Positions 37,523 to 45,815 of a DNA stretch of 56,947 nt are shown piece by piece. The notes beneath the pieces are model-generated. The model had not been told where the DNA came from. It did no database searches and saw only the letters and a program-made list of their open reading frames with translations. Location: NCBI GenBank assembly GCA_947493575.1, contig CANLRQ010000018.1:1-56947 (forward strand), given 5' to 3'. Each line of letters begins with the position of its first letter. Position 1 is the first letter of the stretch. This DNA is from an uncultured Marinomonas sp. GTDB taxonomy: Bacteria > Pseudomonadota > Gammaproteobacteria > Pseudomonadales > Marinomonadaceae. A program made the translations under genes and the position numbers.

Positions 37523-40087
37523 CTAACGTCTCAATGCCTTATTAGTTTTATTAGTTGCTAGTGCTGTAAATGGATCATCAGGCCAAGGATGCTTAGGGTA
37601 GCGGCCTCGCATTTCTTTTTTTACATCTGAATAAACAAATTCCCAAAAGTTAGGCAAATCTTGCGTAACTGCTAAGGGCTTCTTTGAAGGAGAGAGCAGG
37701 GCAATTTTTATTTGAACCCCAGCGACTTCAGGAGTTTTTAAACAACCAAACATTTCCTGTAGTTTTACTTCTAAGCTGGGAGGGAAGCTAGAATAATCTA
37801 AGGCAATAGTTGAACCTGATGGAACTTTAATTTTTTCAGGTGCTTGAGTATTAAGCTCTTGTTGCTTTTTCCAATTAAACTGATTAAGTAAAATTGTCGC
37901 CATATCAAGTTTTTTAAGGTGGTTTTTGTGTGTAATAGCACCTAAGTAAGGGCCTAACCAGACTTCTAATGAGTCCAGTAAGTAATCATTTTCAACATTT
38001 GGCCATAAGTCTTTGGTAGTTGGGTTTTGATGTAAAAAGTTGATTCTATCCTGTATTTTTTTACTATTTTCGTCCCAAGGTAAAATGTGTAAACCAATAG
38101 ATCTGATATATTGGCAGACGGTCTTGCTGATGTCCTGTTCAGGCACTTTAATTAAGGGGGATTCACTAATGAGTAACTTCCCTAACATTACTCGCTCAGT
38201 TGCTCTTAACGACTCGTCTTTTTTTGGCCATGTTAAATAGCTTTCATTTTTCAGAAGATGTGAAAGCTCTGTTTTAATTAACTCTTGGTTTATTTCACTT
38301 GCTAAATAAATAGAGTCATGGGCTGTATTGGTAGAGCTGCCGACATTAATGGCGATAATCCATTCTGTTTGAGTCAAGTGATCTTCAATTGGTAGCTCTG
38401 CAATACGTCCATTAGAGAGTTTGTACGAAACAACATAACTGTTTTTAATTGGCAATCGTTTACCAATTCTATCTGGATATGCCATGGCCAATAATCTTGC
38501 TGTTTCTTTGTGCTTTGTTAAGGGCTGTCGTGACATACACGAATGATTTTTGATTTGTATTTCAGGGTTAGATAACAAAATCCCTTTTAACTGCTTAATG
38601 CTTTTCAGGTGGCTTTGATTGTTGGGATTTTGATGGCTTTTCTTGGAAGATGTTAACCAAGAAAGTCTTGTTTCTATGTCTGTTTGTCGCAGGTCTTTTC
38701 TTTGTGAACTGAGAGGGTCTTTGTCGCTGAGGATACTAGCGATCTTAACTGCCAATTCTTGGCTTGCTTCTGAATCTGCCGCTAAGATAAGTCTTGCTAA
38801 TCTAGGTTCTAATGGAAGGTTGGTAATGTTTTCGCCCAAAGACGTAAGAGTTAAGTTATTTTCAGTTAATAACCCTAATTGCTGTAACAAGGTTTTTGCT
38901 TGCTGAATGTGTGCAGGTGTCGGTGCGTCTAGCCAATCTAATTCATCAATAGATGATACCCCCCAGCGTGCTAATTCAATCACTAAAGAGGATAAATCCG
39001 TTTGATGTATTTCTGCTACGGGTTGAGGGCTTAATCGTTGCTGTTGTTCTTGGCTCCACCAGCGATAACCAATACCTGAATCGGTTCTTCCAGCCCGTCC
39101 TAAGCGTTGGATGCTTTCTGCTTGTGTGACACGGCGAGTATGCAGCCGCGTAATACCAACATTGGGATCAAAAATCGCTTCTCTACTTAGACCACTATCT
39201 ATGACGATGCGAATTCCTTCAATAGTTAAACTGGTTTGAGCGATATTAGTAGAAAGTACGATCTTCCTTTTATTTTCTTTGCTGGGCGTTATAACCTCCT
39301 GCTGTTGCGAAAATGGTAAATTGCCATACAAAGGGAGAATGCTCAGAGGTGAGTTTTGATACTCGAAATCTAGTTGCTGTTTTAGCGTGAGGATTTCTTT
39401 TTGACCGGGAAGAAAAACCAAAATATCACCTGAGTGATTCCCTATAGCATGTTTCACTTGTTTGAAAATAATCGGCAGTATCTGATCTTGCTTTAATGAT
39501 AAGTTATCGTACTTTAGTTCTATAGGGTAAGTACGACCTTCACATTGAATGCTTCTTGTATCTAATAAAGACTCTAATGCTTGTGTGTCCAAAGTGGCAG
39601 ACATCACAAGCATCTTTAAAGGACGATCTTCTCGAAATAGCTCTCGTCCTTGCAAGCAAAGAGTGAGAGCGAGGTCTGAATGTATGCTGCGTTCATGAAA
39701 CTCATCAAAAATGACCAGTCCAACCCCTTCTAAACTGGGGTCTGTTTGCAGCATTTTGGTTAAAACTCCTTCGGTAACAACTTCTATTCGGGTTTGTTTC
39801 GAAACATGGGTTTCATGACGAATACGGTACCCAATAGTGTGACCAAGAGGCTCATTTAATGAATGAGCTAACCTTTGAGCAGCGGACTTAGCAGCTAACT
39901 TTCTTGGCTCAAGCATAATAATTTTCTGCTGTTCTAACCAAGGTTCGTTTAGCAGAGCAAGAGGTACAAAGGATGTTTTTCCAGCACCAGGTGCTGCTTC
40001 TAATATGGCTGTGTCCTGATTGTGTAGCTGTTCTTTTAATGCAGGAATAACAGAATGAATTGGCAGTGTGTTAGAGTCTACTATCAT
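37523..40087 (-). CDS. hrpB: ATP-dependent helicase HrpB
   Basis: 854 residues. A DEAH/RHA-family helicase. Domain 1: Walker A in EAAPGAGKTSFV (about 36-47), DEFH in VIFDEFHERSI, SAT in MSATLD. Domain 2: LSTNIAQTSLTIEGI and RLGRAGRTDSG. The HrpB-specific C-terminal region ends with MRGRYPKHPWPDDP, a family signature. The cellular role is poorly known. The stop is only 13 bases from the EAL relic, so the two convergent units are close. Confidence 0.94.
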   Translation of the reverse strand: MIVDSNTLPIHSVIPALKEQLHNQDTAILEAAPGAGKTSFVPLALLNEPWLEQQKIIMLEPRKLAAKSAAQRLAHSLNEPLGHTIGYRIRHETHVSKQTRIEVVTEGVLTKMLQTDPSLEGVGLVIFDEFHERSIHSDLALTLCLQGRELFREDRPLKMLVMSATLDTQALESLLDTRSIQCEGRTYPIELKYDNLSLKQDQILPIIFKQVKHAIGNHSGDILVFLPGQKEILTLKQQLDFEYQNSPLSILPLYGNLPFSQQQEVITPSKENKRKIVLSTNIAQTSLTIEGIRIVIDSGLSREAIFDPNVGITRLHTRRVTQAESIQRLGRAGRTDSGIGYRWWSQEQQQRLSPQPVAEIHQTDLSSLVIELARWGVSSIDELDWLDAPTPAHIQQAKTLLQQLGLLTENNLTLTSLGENITNLPLEPRLARLILAADSEASQELAVKIASILSDKDPLSSQRKDLRQTDIETRLSWLTSSKKSHQNPNNQSHLKSIKQLKGILLSNPEIQIKNHSCMSRQPLTKHKETARLLAMAYPDRIGKRLPIKNSYVVSYKLSNGRIAELPIEDHLTQTEWIIAINVGSSTNTAHDSIYLASEINQELIKTELSHLLKNESYLTWPKKDESLRATERVMLGKLLISESPLIKVPEQDISKTVCQYIRSIGLHILPWDENSKKIQDRINFLHQNPTTKDLWPNVENDYLLDSLEVWLGPYLGAITHKNHLKKLDMATILLNQFNWKKQQELNTQAPEKIKVPSGSTIALDYSSFPPSLEVKLQEMFGCLKTPEVAGVQIKIALLSPSKKPLAVTQDLPNFWEFVYSDVKKEMRGRYPKHPWPDDPFTALATNKTNKALRR

Positions 40088-40135
40088 AATTAAAGGTCGT
40101 TAAATGGAATGATGTTATAGTACGTAGTTAAGTGG

Positions 40136-40438
40136 TTATTTTCGAGTGATTGAGGGAGATGATATTTGAATTACAACATCATTTTTACAGTGAGCAATAC
40201 AGGAAAGTATGTAACCTGCTTGTAACTCCTTATTATTTAACCCTCTGGGAATTCGATTTTTATAATCAATGTTTCCTCTTATTAGCTTTACCAGACAAAT
40301 ACCGCATGCTCCATTGATACAGGCTTTTCTCATAGGTAGCTTTTGTTCTAATAGAGCTTCTAAAAGAGTGATTTTCGACGGAATGGAGATGGTTTCTTGA
40401 ACTGAGTCATTAAAAGAATAAGTGCATTGATTCATCAT
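40136..40438 (-). CDS. Small plant-type 2Fe-2S ferredoxin
   Basis: 100 residues. The cluster-binding motif ACINGACGICLVKL (C-x4-C-x2-C) is followed by the fourth Cys in YILSCIAHC, as in plant-type ferredoxins and the ferredoxin domains of oxygenase reductases. It stands alone upstream of hrpB on the same strand with a gap of about 48 bases, so it may be cotranscribed. The electron partner is not visible. Confidence 0.85.
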   Translation of the reverse strand: MMNQCTYSFNDSVQETISIPSKITLLEALLEQKLPMRKACINGACGICLVKLIRGNIDYKNRIPRGLNNKELQAGYILSCIAHCKNDVVIQISSPSITRK

Positions 40439-40551
40439 GGTATTACCTTTAAAAATAAGCCCTTTGTACAGGGCGCCTTCTTTAAATGATACTTTAAGTA
40501 GCGAGTAAAAACTGAACTGGCTACACTTATTTTAATTGATATTAATTAATA

Positions 40552-40588
40552 GAGAACTTTGCACACTACTACGTTTGTTAATACTTTG
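40552..40588 (+). mobile_element. MITE family 1, partial copy E
   Basis: GAGAACTTTGCACACTACTA and the following GTTTGTTAATACTTTG match the left end of copy B (GAGACCTTTGCACGACTATT). A second end-like GAGACCTTTGCC follows at 40588. It directly abuts the AEC relic. It lies in the 309-base gene-free stretch 40439-40747. Confidence 0.65.
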
Positions 40589-40598
40589 AGACCTTTGC

Positions 40599-40736
40599 CT
40601 GTCTGCCCCTGCGATTTTGAATTATATGGTGGCTGAACTCTATCAACAGGAACCACAAAAGGTAGCGTCTATTGTATTAATTGGGAATTTGTTTAGCTTA
40701 TTGGTCATTCCATTAGTGCTATTTTTTGTTTTATAG
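40599..40736 (+). pseudogene. C-terminal relic of an AEC (auxin efflux carrier type) permease
   Basis: An open frame of 45 codons reads LSAPAILNYMVAELYQQEPQ, then KVASIVLIGNLFSLLVIP and a hydrophobic end (LVLFFVL). This matches the last helices of AEC permeases, where N-Y-x-x-A-E-x-Y and V-A-S-I-V are typical. No start codon or upstream coding sequence is present; the frame begins at the MITE remnant. The gene seems to have been cut by an insertion or deletion there. Confidence 0.7.
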
Positions 40737-40747
40737 GTGAGGTTTGT

Positions 40748-41329
40748 ATGCTTGAGTTGGTAAATAGTCACATGAAATTAATGTTGGTGTGTTTCGTCTT
40801 ATTGGGGTACTTCATTATTTCTCGCTTGATTCGAACCAGCATTAGGTTATTAGGAAAGAAAAAATCGGTTAGTGAAATGAGGGTGAGCTATGTCAGTAAG
40901 ATGTTGAATTTAGGCCTTACTGGAACCGCCATTATAGTAGTCTGCTTGATTCTAGGCGTTGAATACGGACAATTAACCGTGTTTTTCTCTTCTGTATTTG
41001 CAGTTATAGGTGTGGCGTTGTTTGCGCAATGGTCAATATTAAGCAATATAACGGCAAGTTTATTGATTTTCTTTGGCTTTCCATATCGAGTAGGCGATTG
41101 GGTTAAAGTTTGCGACAACGATGAAAACATTACTGGCCATATTATTGAAATTTCTACTTTTCATGTGATTTTACAGCGTTTAGATGGAGATATTATAACC
41201 TACCCAAACAGTCTAATTTTGCAAAAAGCTGTGATTAAAATATCAAGTCAGAACGTTGCTTTACTGCAACAGACTAATATAGAAAACGGAAAAATAAAGT
41301 CGCCAGAAAGCTCTTCAGGGCATGAATAG
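40748..41329 (+). CDS. Small MscS-type mechanosensitive channel
   Basis: 193 residues, a minimal MscS. Three hydrophobic helices: about 8-27, 53-70 and 78-110. The pore helix and the start of the beta domain read GVALFAQWSILSNITASLL and FFGFPYRVGDWVKV, the MscS signature. The beta domain ends with ITYPNSLILQKAV. A short tail replaces the large cytoplasmic cage. It would release solutes on hypo-osmotic shock. It starts 11 bases after the AEC relic and may have been in its operon. Confidence 0.87.
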   Translation: MLELVNSHMKLMLVCFVLLGYFIISRLIRTSIRLLGKKKSVSEMRVSYVSKMLNLGLTGTAIIVVCLILGVEYGQLTVFFSSVFAVIGVALFAQWSILSNITASLLIFFGFPYRVGDWVKVCDNDENITGHIIEISTFHVILQRLDGDIITYPNSLILQKAVIKISSQNVALLQQTNIENGKIKSPESSSGHE

Positions 41330-41408
41330 AGCTGGTTAAATAATATACACAAACTCTTTGGGAGATATGAGATACTAGGGTAACGATGACTTTAAATGAG
41401 GTGTGTTA

Positions 41409-41684
41409 GTGATTTCTGACCCGAAAGACTTGCTAAAAAAGAACGAACAATTAATCCATTCGGATGCCAAGCGAGTGATATCACATGTACAGCGCCAAAA
41501 AGGTGAGTGGGTATTGCATACACTTATGTTAGAAGATTGTGATGTGCCTTTTCGTTTTAAGAGGCAAAAACAATACATGTCATTAAAAGGCTGTCGAGTT
41601 AATTTAACCTATTATGCAGATACTGAGCTTGTTGCTGGAATGCCAATAGAAATAATGAAAGTGGTTAGAATTAAACGTACCTAA
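41409..41684 (+). CDS. Conserved-looking 91-aa protein of unknown function
   Basis: 91 residues from GTG at 41409, seven bases after TGAGG; an in-frame GTG six bases earlier is less well placed. The protein is basic with a beta-rich centre: WVLHTLMLEDCDVPFRFKR, SLKGCRVNLTYYAD and IEIMKVVRIKR. I cannot name a family. It has no signal peptide or membrane helix. A hairpin at 41711-41754 follows. Confidence 0.65.
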   Translation: MISDPKDLLKKNEQLIHSDAKRVISHVQRQKGEWVLHTLMLEDCDVPFRFKRQKQYMSLKGCRVNLTYYADTELVAGMPIEIMKVVRIKRT

Positions 41685-41710
41685 TCACAGCACTTTTATA
41701 ATGACTTCCT

Positions 41711-41754
41711 TTATACTTACGCCAAAAAATACATGCCTTTTGGCGTGAGTATAA
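41711..41754 (+). terminator. Hairpin before glsA
   Basis: TTATACTTACGCCAAAA pairs with TTTTGGCGTGAGTATAA over 17 bases with one G-T wobble, loop about 10 bases. It ends 25 bases before the glsA start. Could be a terminator for the 91-aa gene or a 5' leader structure. Confidence 0.5.
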
Positions 41755-41778
41755 GTGTGATGAAAGTAGGCGACTCCA

Positions 41779-42687
41779 TTGGATCAGATTTTAAAAAAAA
41801 TTGTTAAACAGGTAGTTCCCCTAATCGGCTCTGGTCAGGTAGCAAGCTATATCCCCGCATTAGAAGAAGTAAATTCAAATCAGTTTGGTATTGCTATATA
41901 CAGTAATACAGGTGAATTATTCGAAATAGGTGATTCACGAGTAGAGTTCTCAATCCAAAGTATTTCTAAAGTATTCAGCCTTACTTTAGCTATGAAGCAC
42001 TATGGTGAAACGATGTGGAACCGTGTTGGACGGGAACCATCTGGCCAGCCTTTTAACTCTCTTGTTCAGCTCGAATATGAATCTGGTATCCCAAGAAACC
42101 CCTTTATTAATGCGGGTGCTTTAGTGGTAAGCGATATGAATCAATCTCGCTTTGCTTCCCCTCAGCATGCAATGAGAGAGTTTGTTCGACGTTTATCTGG
42201 CAATAAAAATATTCAATATGATAGAAAAGTAGCAGACTCAGAATTTGAATTTCGAGCAAGGAATGCGTCTATGGCGTATTTAATGCAATCATTCAAAAAC
42301 TTTGATAACGATGTCGAAAAAGTTCTACGTAATTATTTTAATAATTGTGCGATCAAGATGAATTGCGTGGATTTAGCAAAAGCATTTAGCTTCCTATCTA
42401 ACCGAGGGAATTGCCCCCATAGCGGTGAAAATGTATTAACAAGCCAGGAAACGAAACAAGTCAATGCGTTAATGGCTACAAGTGGTTTGTATGATGAGGC
42501 TGGTAACTTTGCTTACAGAGTGGGACTTCCCGGAAAAAGCGGTGTTGGTGGTGGCATAGTTGCCATTGTTCCTGACCAGTTTTCTGTTTGTGTTTGGTCT
42601 CCGGAATTAAATAAAGCCGGTAACTCTTTGGCAGGAATGGCGGCGTTAGAAGCTTTATCTGAAGGTATTGGCTGGTCTGTTTTTTAA
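41779..42687 (+). CDS. glsA: Glutaminase
   Basis: 302 residues. A serine-dependent beta-lactamase-fold glutaminase that frees ammonia from glutamine. The catalytic Ser-x-x-Lys lies in [16 protein letters not shown]. Other marks: [32 protein letters not shown] and the C-terminal [17 protein letters not shown]. Some members support acid resistance. TTG start at 41779 with an AGG element eight bases upstream. Confidence 0.94.
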   Translation: MDQILKKIVKQVVPLIGSGQVASYIPALEEVNSNQFGIAIYSNTGELFEIGDSRVEFSIQSISKVFSLTLAMKHYGETMWNRVGREPSGQPFNSLVQLEYESGIPRNPFINAGALVVSDMNQSRFASPQHAMREFVRRLSGNKNIQYDRKVADSEFEFRARNASMAYLMQSFKNFDNDVEKVLRNYFNNCAIKMNCVDLAKAFSFLSNRGNCPHSGENVLTSQETKQVNALMATSGLYDEAGNFAYRVGLPGKSGVGGGIVAIVPDQFSVCVWSPELNKAGNSLAGMAALEALSEGIGWSVF

Positions 42688-42713
42688 TGACTTAATAGGC
42701 TTTGTTTAAAAAG

Positions 42714-42752
42714 CCCCTGCTTTACTTGAGGCAAATGATCGTTAAGCAGGGG
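42714..42752 (-). terminator. Terminator of the cio operon
   Basis: CCCCTGCTT pairs with AAGCAGGGG; on the minus strand the stem is followed by CTTTTT. It lies 26 bases past the DUF2474 gene and faces glsA. Confidence 0.7.
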
Positions 42753-42777
42753 AAAAGGGAGGCTATTTAACTCGCTG

Positions 42778-42930
42778 TTACAAAAAACTTATTAAGCCTT
42801 TTAGAAAATAAGCACTGGTTGTTAATGTTATAAAGCCGATAAGGTAAAGTCCGATAAACCATACCCATTGCTGAGTAGCGTTCTTTTTACCTGAAAGAAG
42901 TTGATGTTTTATTTTAGAAAAAGACATCAT
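42778..42930 (-). CDS. Small DUF2474-like protein of the bd oxidase operon
   Basis: 50 residues, one membrane helix: WVWFIGLYLIGFITLTTSAY at about 22-41, after a basic N-terminus (KIKHQLLSGKKN). Start and position fit DUF2474, a tiny protein found after CIO-type cydAB. The ATG overlaps the cioB stop (TAATG), and GGAGGG lies six bases before it within cioB. By analogy with CydX it may stabilise the oxidase; that is inference. Confidence 0.75.
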   Translation of the reverse strand: MMSFSKIKHQLLSGKKNATQQWVWFIGLYLIGFITLTTSAYFLKGLISFL

Positions 42931-43928
42931 TAGTAACCCTCCTGATAATCTTCAATCTTACCTGCGAAAACACGGTATCCCCATAAGGTATACCCACAAA
43001 TTAGCGGGATAAAAATGCATACCCCATAAAGTAAAAACTCTAAACTGGAATCAGGTGCTGCGGCTTCCATAAAGGTGAGCTGTGTTGGGATTAAGTAAGG
43101 AAATAAACTGACGACTAATCCGCTGAATCCTAATAGAAATAGCCCAGCGACACACCAAAAAGACCGACTTTCAAGCTGAGTGCTACTTAAGCTACGCCAT
43201 GCAATAACGCCTAAGACAATACTCAAAATAGGAAGAGGGCTTAAAATAATAGGGTTTAAGCCATCAAACCAACGATGGCGAATGTCTTCCTGGGCAATAA
43301 CCGTCCATAAACTCACAGTTAGCATAAAAAAGAAAATCAGTAGGAGTAGGCGTTTTGCATAGGTTGCTGCTCTTTGTTGTATTTCGTTTCGACTTTTCAT
43401 ATACAGGTAGCATGCGGCCAATAAGGCATAACCTGTTACAACCGCAAACCCTGTAAAGATTGAGAAGGGTGTTAACCATATCCAACTCGATGCCATGATG
43501 GCATTTTCAGGAACCCCTTGAACCAGAGAACCTAATAAAATTCCCTGACAAAAGCCGGCAATTGTAGAACCTGAGCTAAACGCAAGATCCCACCACGCTT
43601 TTGAGCGATTGGATTTAAAGCGATATTCAAATGCAACACCGCGAAAGATTAGGGCAAATAGCATGATCATTATCGGCAAATAAAAGGTGGATAAAATAGC
43701 ACCATATGCCATTGGAAATGCAGCAAAGAGCACAACACCTCCAAACACTAGCCATGTTTCATTACCATCCCAAACATGAGAAATAGAGCGCATCAAATGA
43801 TCCCTCTGGTTCTGCTCTTCAAACCAAGGAAATAAAATACCAATGCCTAAATCAAAGCCATCCAATAAAACATACATAAAGATGGCAAACCCTAGAATGA
43901 GGAAGTAAAAAAAAGCTAAGTCCATCAC
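42930..43928 (-). CDS. cioB: Cytochrome bd ubiquinol oxidase subunit II (CIO type)
   Basis: 332 residues with about eight to nine membrane helices. Marks: YVLLDGFDLGIGILFPW at the start, SHVWDGNETWLVFGGVVLFA and FRGVAFEYRFKS, all standard for CydB/CioB. With subunit I it reduces oxygen to water at low oxygen or in the presence of cyanide. It overlaps cioA by four bases and the DUF2474 start by one. Confidence 0.93.
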   Translation of the reverse strand: MMDLAFFYFLILGFAIFMYVLLDGFDLGIGILFPWFEEQNQRDHLMRSISHVWDGNETWLVFGGVVLFAAFPMAYGAILSTFYLPIMIMLFALIFRGVAFEYRFKSNRSKAWWDLAFSSGSTIAGFCQGILLGSLVQGVPENAIMASSWIWLTPFSIFTGFAVVTGYALLAACYLYMKSRNEIQQRAATYAKRLLLLIFFFMLTVSLWTVIAQEDIRHRWFDGLNPIILSPLPILSIVLGVIAWRSLSSTQLESRSFWCVAGLFLLGFSGLVVSLFPYLIPTQLTFMEAAAPDSSLEFLLYGVCIFIPLICGYTLWGYRVFAGKIEDYQEGY

Positions 43929-45334
43929 TTTTCTCCTTGTTTTGGTGAATTAAGGTTTTTTACCCACGCTAATGCATAGCCAGGCGCTTTCATGCCAATC
44001 ATTTGTTTCTCTAAGGCTTCCATGCTTGGTGGCCCTTTTCTTATCAGCTTACGCATAAAGTAAAGGTACACGCCAAACAGTAAGCTGTAGATAATTACAA
44101 ATAAGGTGAGGGAAAAAAGCACTCTTTCTGGTGGTAAAGGTGAGACAACATCAATGGTTCTAACCAGACCTTGCACAAGCCAAGGTTGACGACCAATCTC
44201 TACGACATACCAACCAGCTAATACTGCGATTACGCCAGTTGGAGTGAAAAGAGTCACTATAAAAAGAAATGCTTTATTGCTATACAAGGTTCCTTTATGT
44301 CTTAGTATTAGTGCCAATACGGCAATAGCTATCATGCCAAAACCAATGGCAACCATGACTCTAAATGACCAAAACACGAGAGGAACATTGGGTCTGTCTT
44401 CTGGTGGTACAGATTTTAAGCCTTGAACGGCTCCATCCCATGTGTGAGTCAAAATTAGACTGCCTAAATTGGGAATGCCTATTTCAGCATGGTTCTTTTC
44501 TGCTTCCATATCAGGTAGAGCGAACAGGAGTAGAGGGACATTTTCCTCTTCTTCAGGCCAGATACCTTCCATAGCGGCTAATTTTATGGGTTGATGCTCT
44601 TTTACATTTAGGCCATGCAAGTCTCCAATGTAAGCTTGAAGTGGCGTTAGTATAAGAGCAATCCACATACACATAGATAGACCTTTTTTGGCCATATGTT
44701 GATGCTGCTGCTTTAGTAGGTAATAAGCGCAGATACCGGCAACAACAAAAGTTGCTGTGATAAAACTAGCGGTTAACATGTGAGTAAAGCGATAGGGCAT
44801 AGAAGGATTAAAAATGACCTCAAACCAGCTTTCGACTTCAAATTTCCCATCAACAATAATGTGGCCAGTAGGTGTGTGCATCCATGAATTAGCGACAATG
44901 ATCCAGAAGGCTGAAATCCATGTTCCTAGCGCAACAACCAGTGTAGACATAAAATGCATTTTAGGACTAACTCGTTGCCAGCCAAACAGCATAACCCCAA
45001 GAAATCCTGCTTCCAAGAAAAAAGCAGTTAATACTTCGTAAGCCATTAACGGGCCTAATACTGCGCCAGTTAATTCGGAAAAAACTGAAAAATTTGTGCC
45101 AAATTCGTAGGATAAAACAATGCCTGAAACAACGCCCATTCCAAAGGTAATTGCAAAAGGCTTAATCCAAAACTTGGCTAGTTGAAGGTAGTAAGGGTTA
45201 TGCGTTTTTAACCATAAACCTTCCCAAATGGCAATCAAGGTCGCTAACCCAATAGTGATACTTGGAAATATAATGTGGAAGCTAACGGTAAAAGCAAATT
45301 GGATGCGAGATAAAATGGCAACATCTAATTCCAT
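43925..45334 (-). CDS. cioA: Cytochrome bd ubiquinol oxidase subunit I (CIO type)
   Basis: 469 residues. The heme ligand His19 lies in FTVSFHIIFPSI. GMGVVSGIVLSYEFGTNF and SWMHTPTGHIIVDGKFE are standard. The Q-loop after QPIKLAAMEG is short, as in the cyanide-insensitive CioA subgroup, while E. coli CydA is about 520 residues with a long loop. The GRQPWLVQGLVRT segment follows. A MITE (45384-45521) begins 50 bases before the start and may carry or replace promoter elements. Confidence 0.93.
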   Translation of the reverse strand: MELDVAILSRIQFAFTVSFHIIFPSITIGLATLIAIWEGLWLKTHNPYYLQLAKFWIKPFAITFGMGVVSGIVLSYEFGTNFSVFSELTGAVLGPLMAYEVLTAFFLEAGFLGVMLFGWQRVSPKMHFMSTLVVALGTWISAFWIIVANSWMHTPTGHIIVDGKFEVESWFEVIFNPSMPYRFTHMLTASFITATFVVAGICAYYLLKQQHQHMAKKGLSMCMWIALILTPLQAYIGDLHGLNVKEHQPIKLAAMEGIWPEEEENVPLLLFALPDMEAEKNHAEIGIPNLGSLILTHTWDGAVQGLKSVPPEDRPNVPLVFWSFRVMVAIGFGMIAIAVLALILRHKGTLYSNKAFLFIVTLFTPTGVIAVLAGWYVVEIGRQPWLVQGLVRTIDVVSPLPPERVLFSLTLFVIIYSLLFGVYLYFMRKLIRKGPPSMEALEKQMIGMKAPGYALAWVKNLNSPKQGEK

Positions 45335-45383
45335 AATATGACCTGCTTATTTGATTGAAAGGTGAATCATGACATTCATAAAA

Positions 45384-45521
45384 AGACCTTTGCACGACTA
45401 TTGCGCTTGCTAATACTTTGTTAAAAACAGACTCAAAATGCGCATTTATCACTCATAAACTTCGCTTTTTCGTCTGTTTTTGCTTCGTTTTATCATCGCT
45501 AAAGACTTAGTGCAAAGGTCT
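45384..45521 (+). mobile_element. MITE family 1, copy B (full length)
   Basis: 138 bases with 12-bp perfect ends, AGACCTTTGCAC and GTGCAAAGGTCT. Inner AAAAACAGAC pairs with GTCTGTTTTT, giving a second-order hairpin. The ends resemble those of IS5-family elements (IS1106-like, from memory). No transposase inside. It separates cioA from the 34-aa frame at 45536-45640, in the 481-base stretch 45335-45815. Confidence 0.8.
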
Positions 45522-45535
45522 CAAAAAATATGCTG

Positions 45536-45640
45536 CTATGACGCTTTATTTTTAATTGCTGCAATGAGAGTCGGTAAGAGTGCTAAGCAAATAATGCTGC
45601 TGATCGTGATGACTTCCATCAGTAAAATGTCGTTATTCAT
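45536..45640 (-). CDS. Candidate 34-aa membrane microprotein
   Basis: The frame reads MNNDILLMEVITISSIICLA and then LLPTLIAAIKNKAS: one clear membrane helix (about 5-28) with an acidic start and a basic end. ATG at 45640; AGGG about nine bases upstream. It lies on the same strand as cioA, upstream of it, with MITE copy B between. Not recognised. Codon use and the clean single helix favour a real gene, but the call is uncertain at this size. Confidence 0.4.
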   Translation of the reverse strand: MNNDILLMEVITISSIICLALLPTLIAAIKNKAS

Positions 45641-45815
45641 GCGGTTTGCCCTATTAAGTGAGAGAGTCTTGAGTTGGATCAATTTTTGTATGTAAGTTAT
45701 AGCAAAACCTAGGCCAGAAAATTTTATTTATATAAGTTTTTGAATTATAAGGTTTTTTGAAAAATCTCTGACAAAGTATGTAAACTTAGTTTACGATTAG
45801 TAGAGGGTCTTTTAT

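Noticed and set aside
45480..45695. 71-aa plus-strand frame
   Set aside because: Starts inside MITE copy B and overlaps the better minus-strand microprotein frame.
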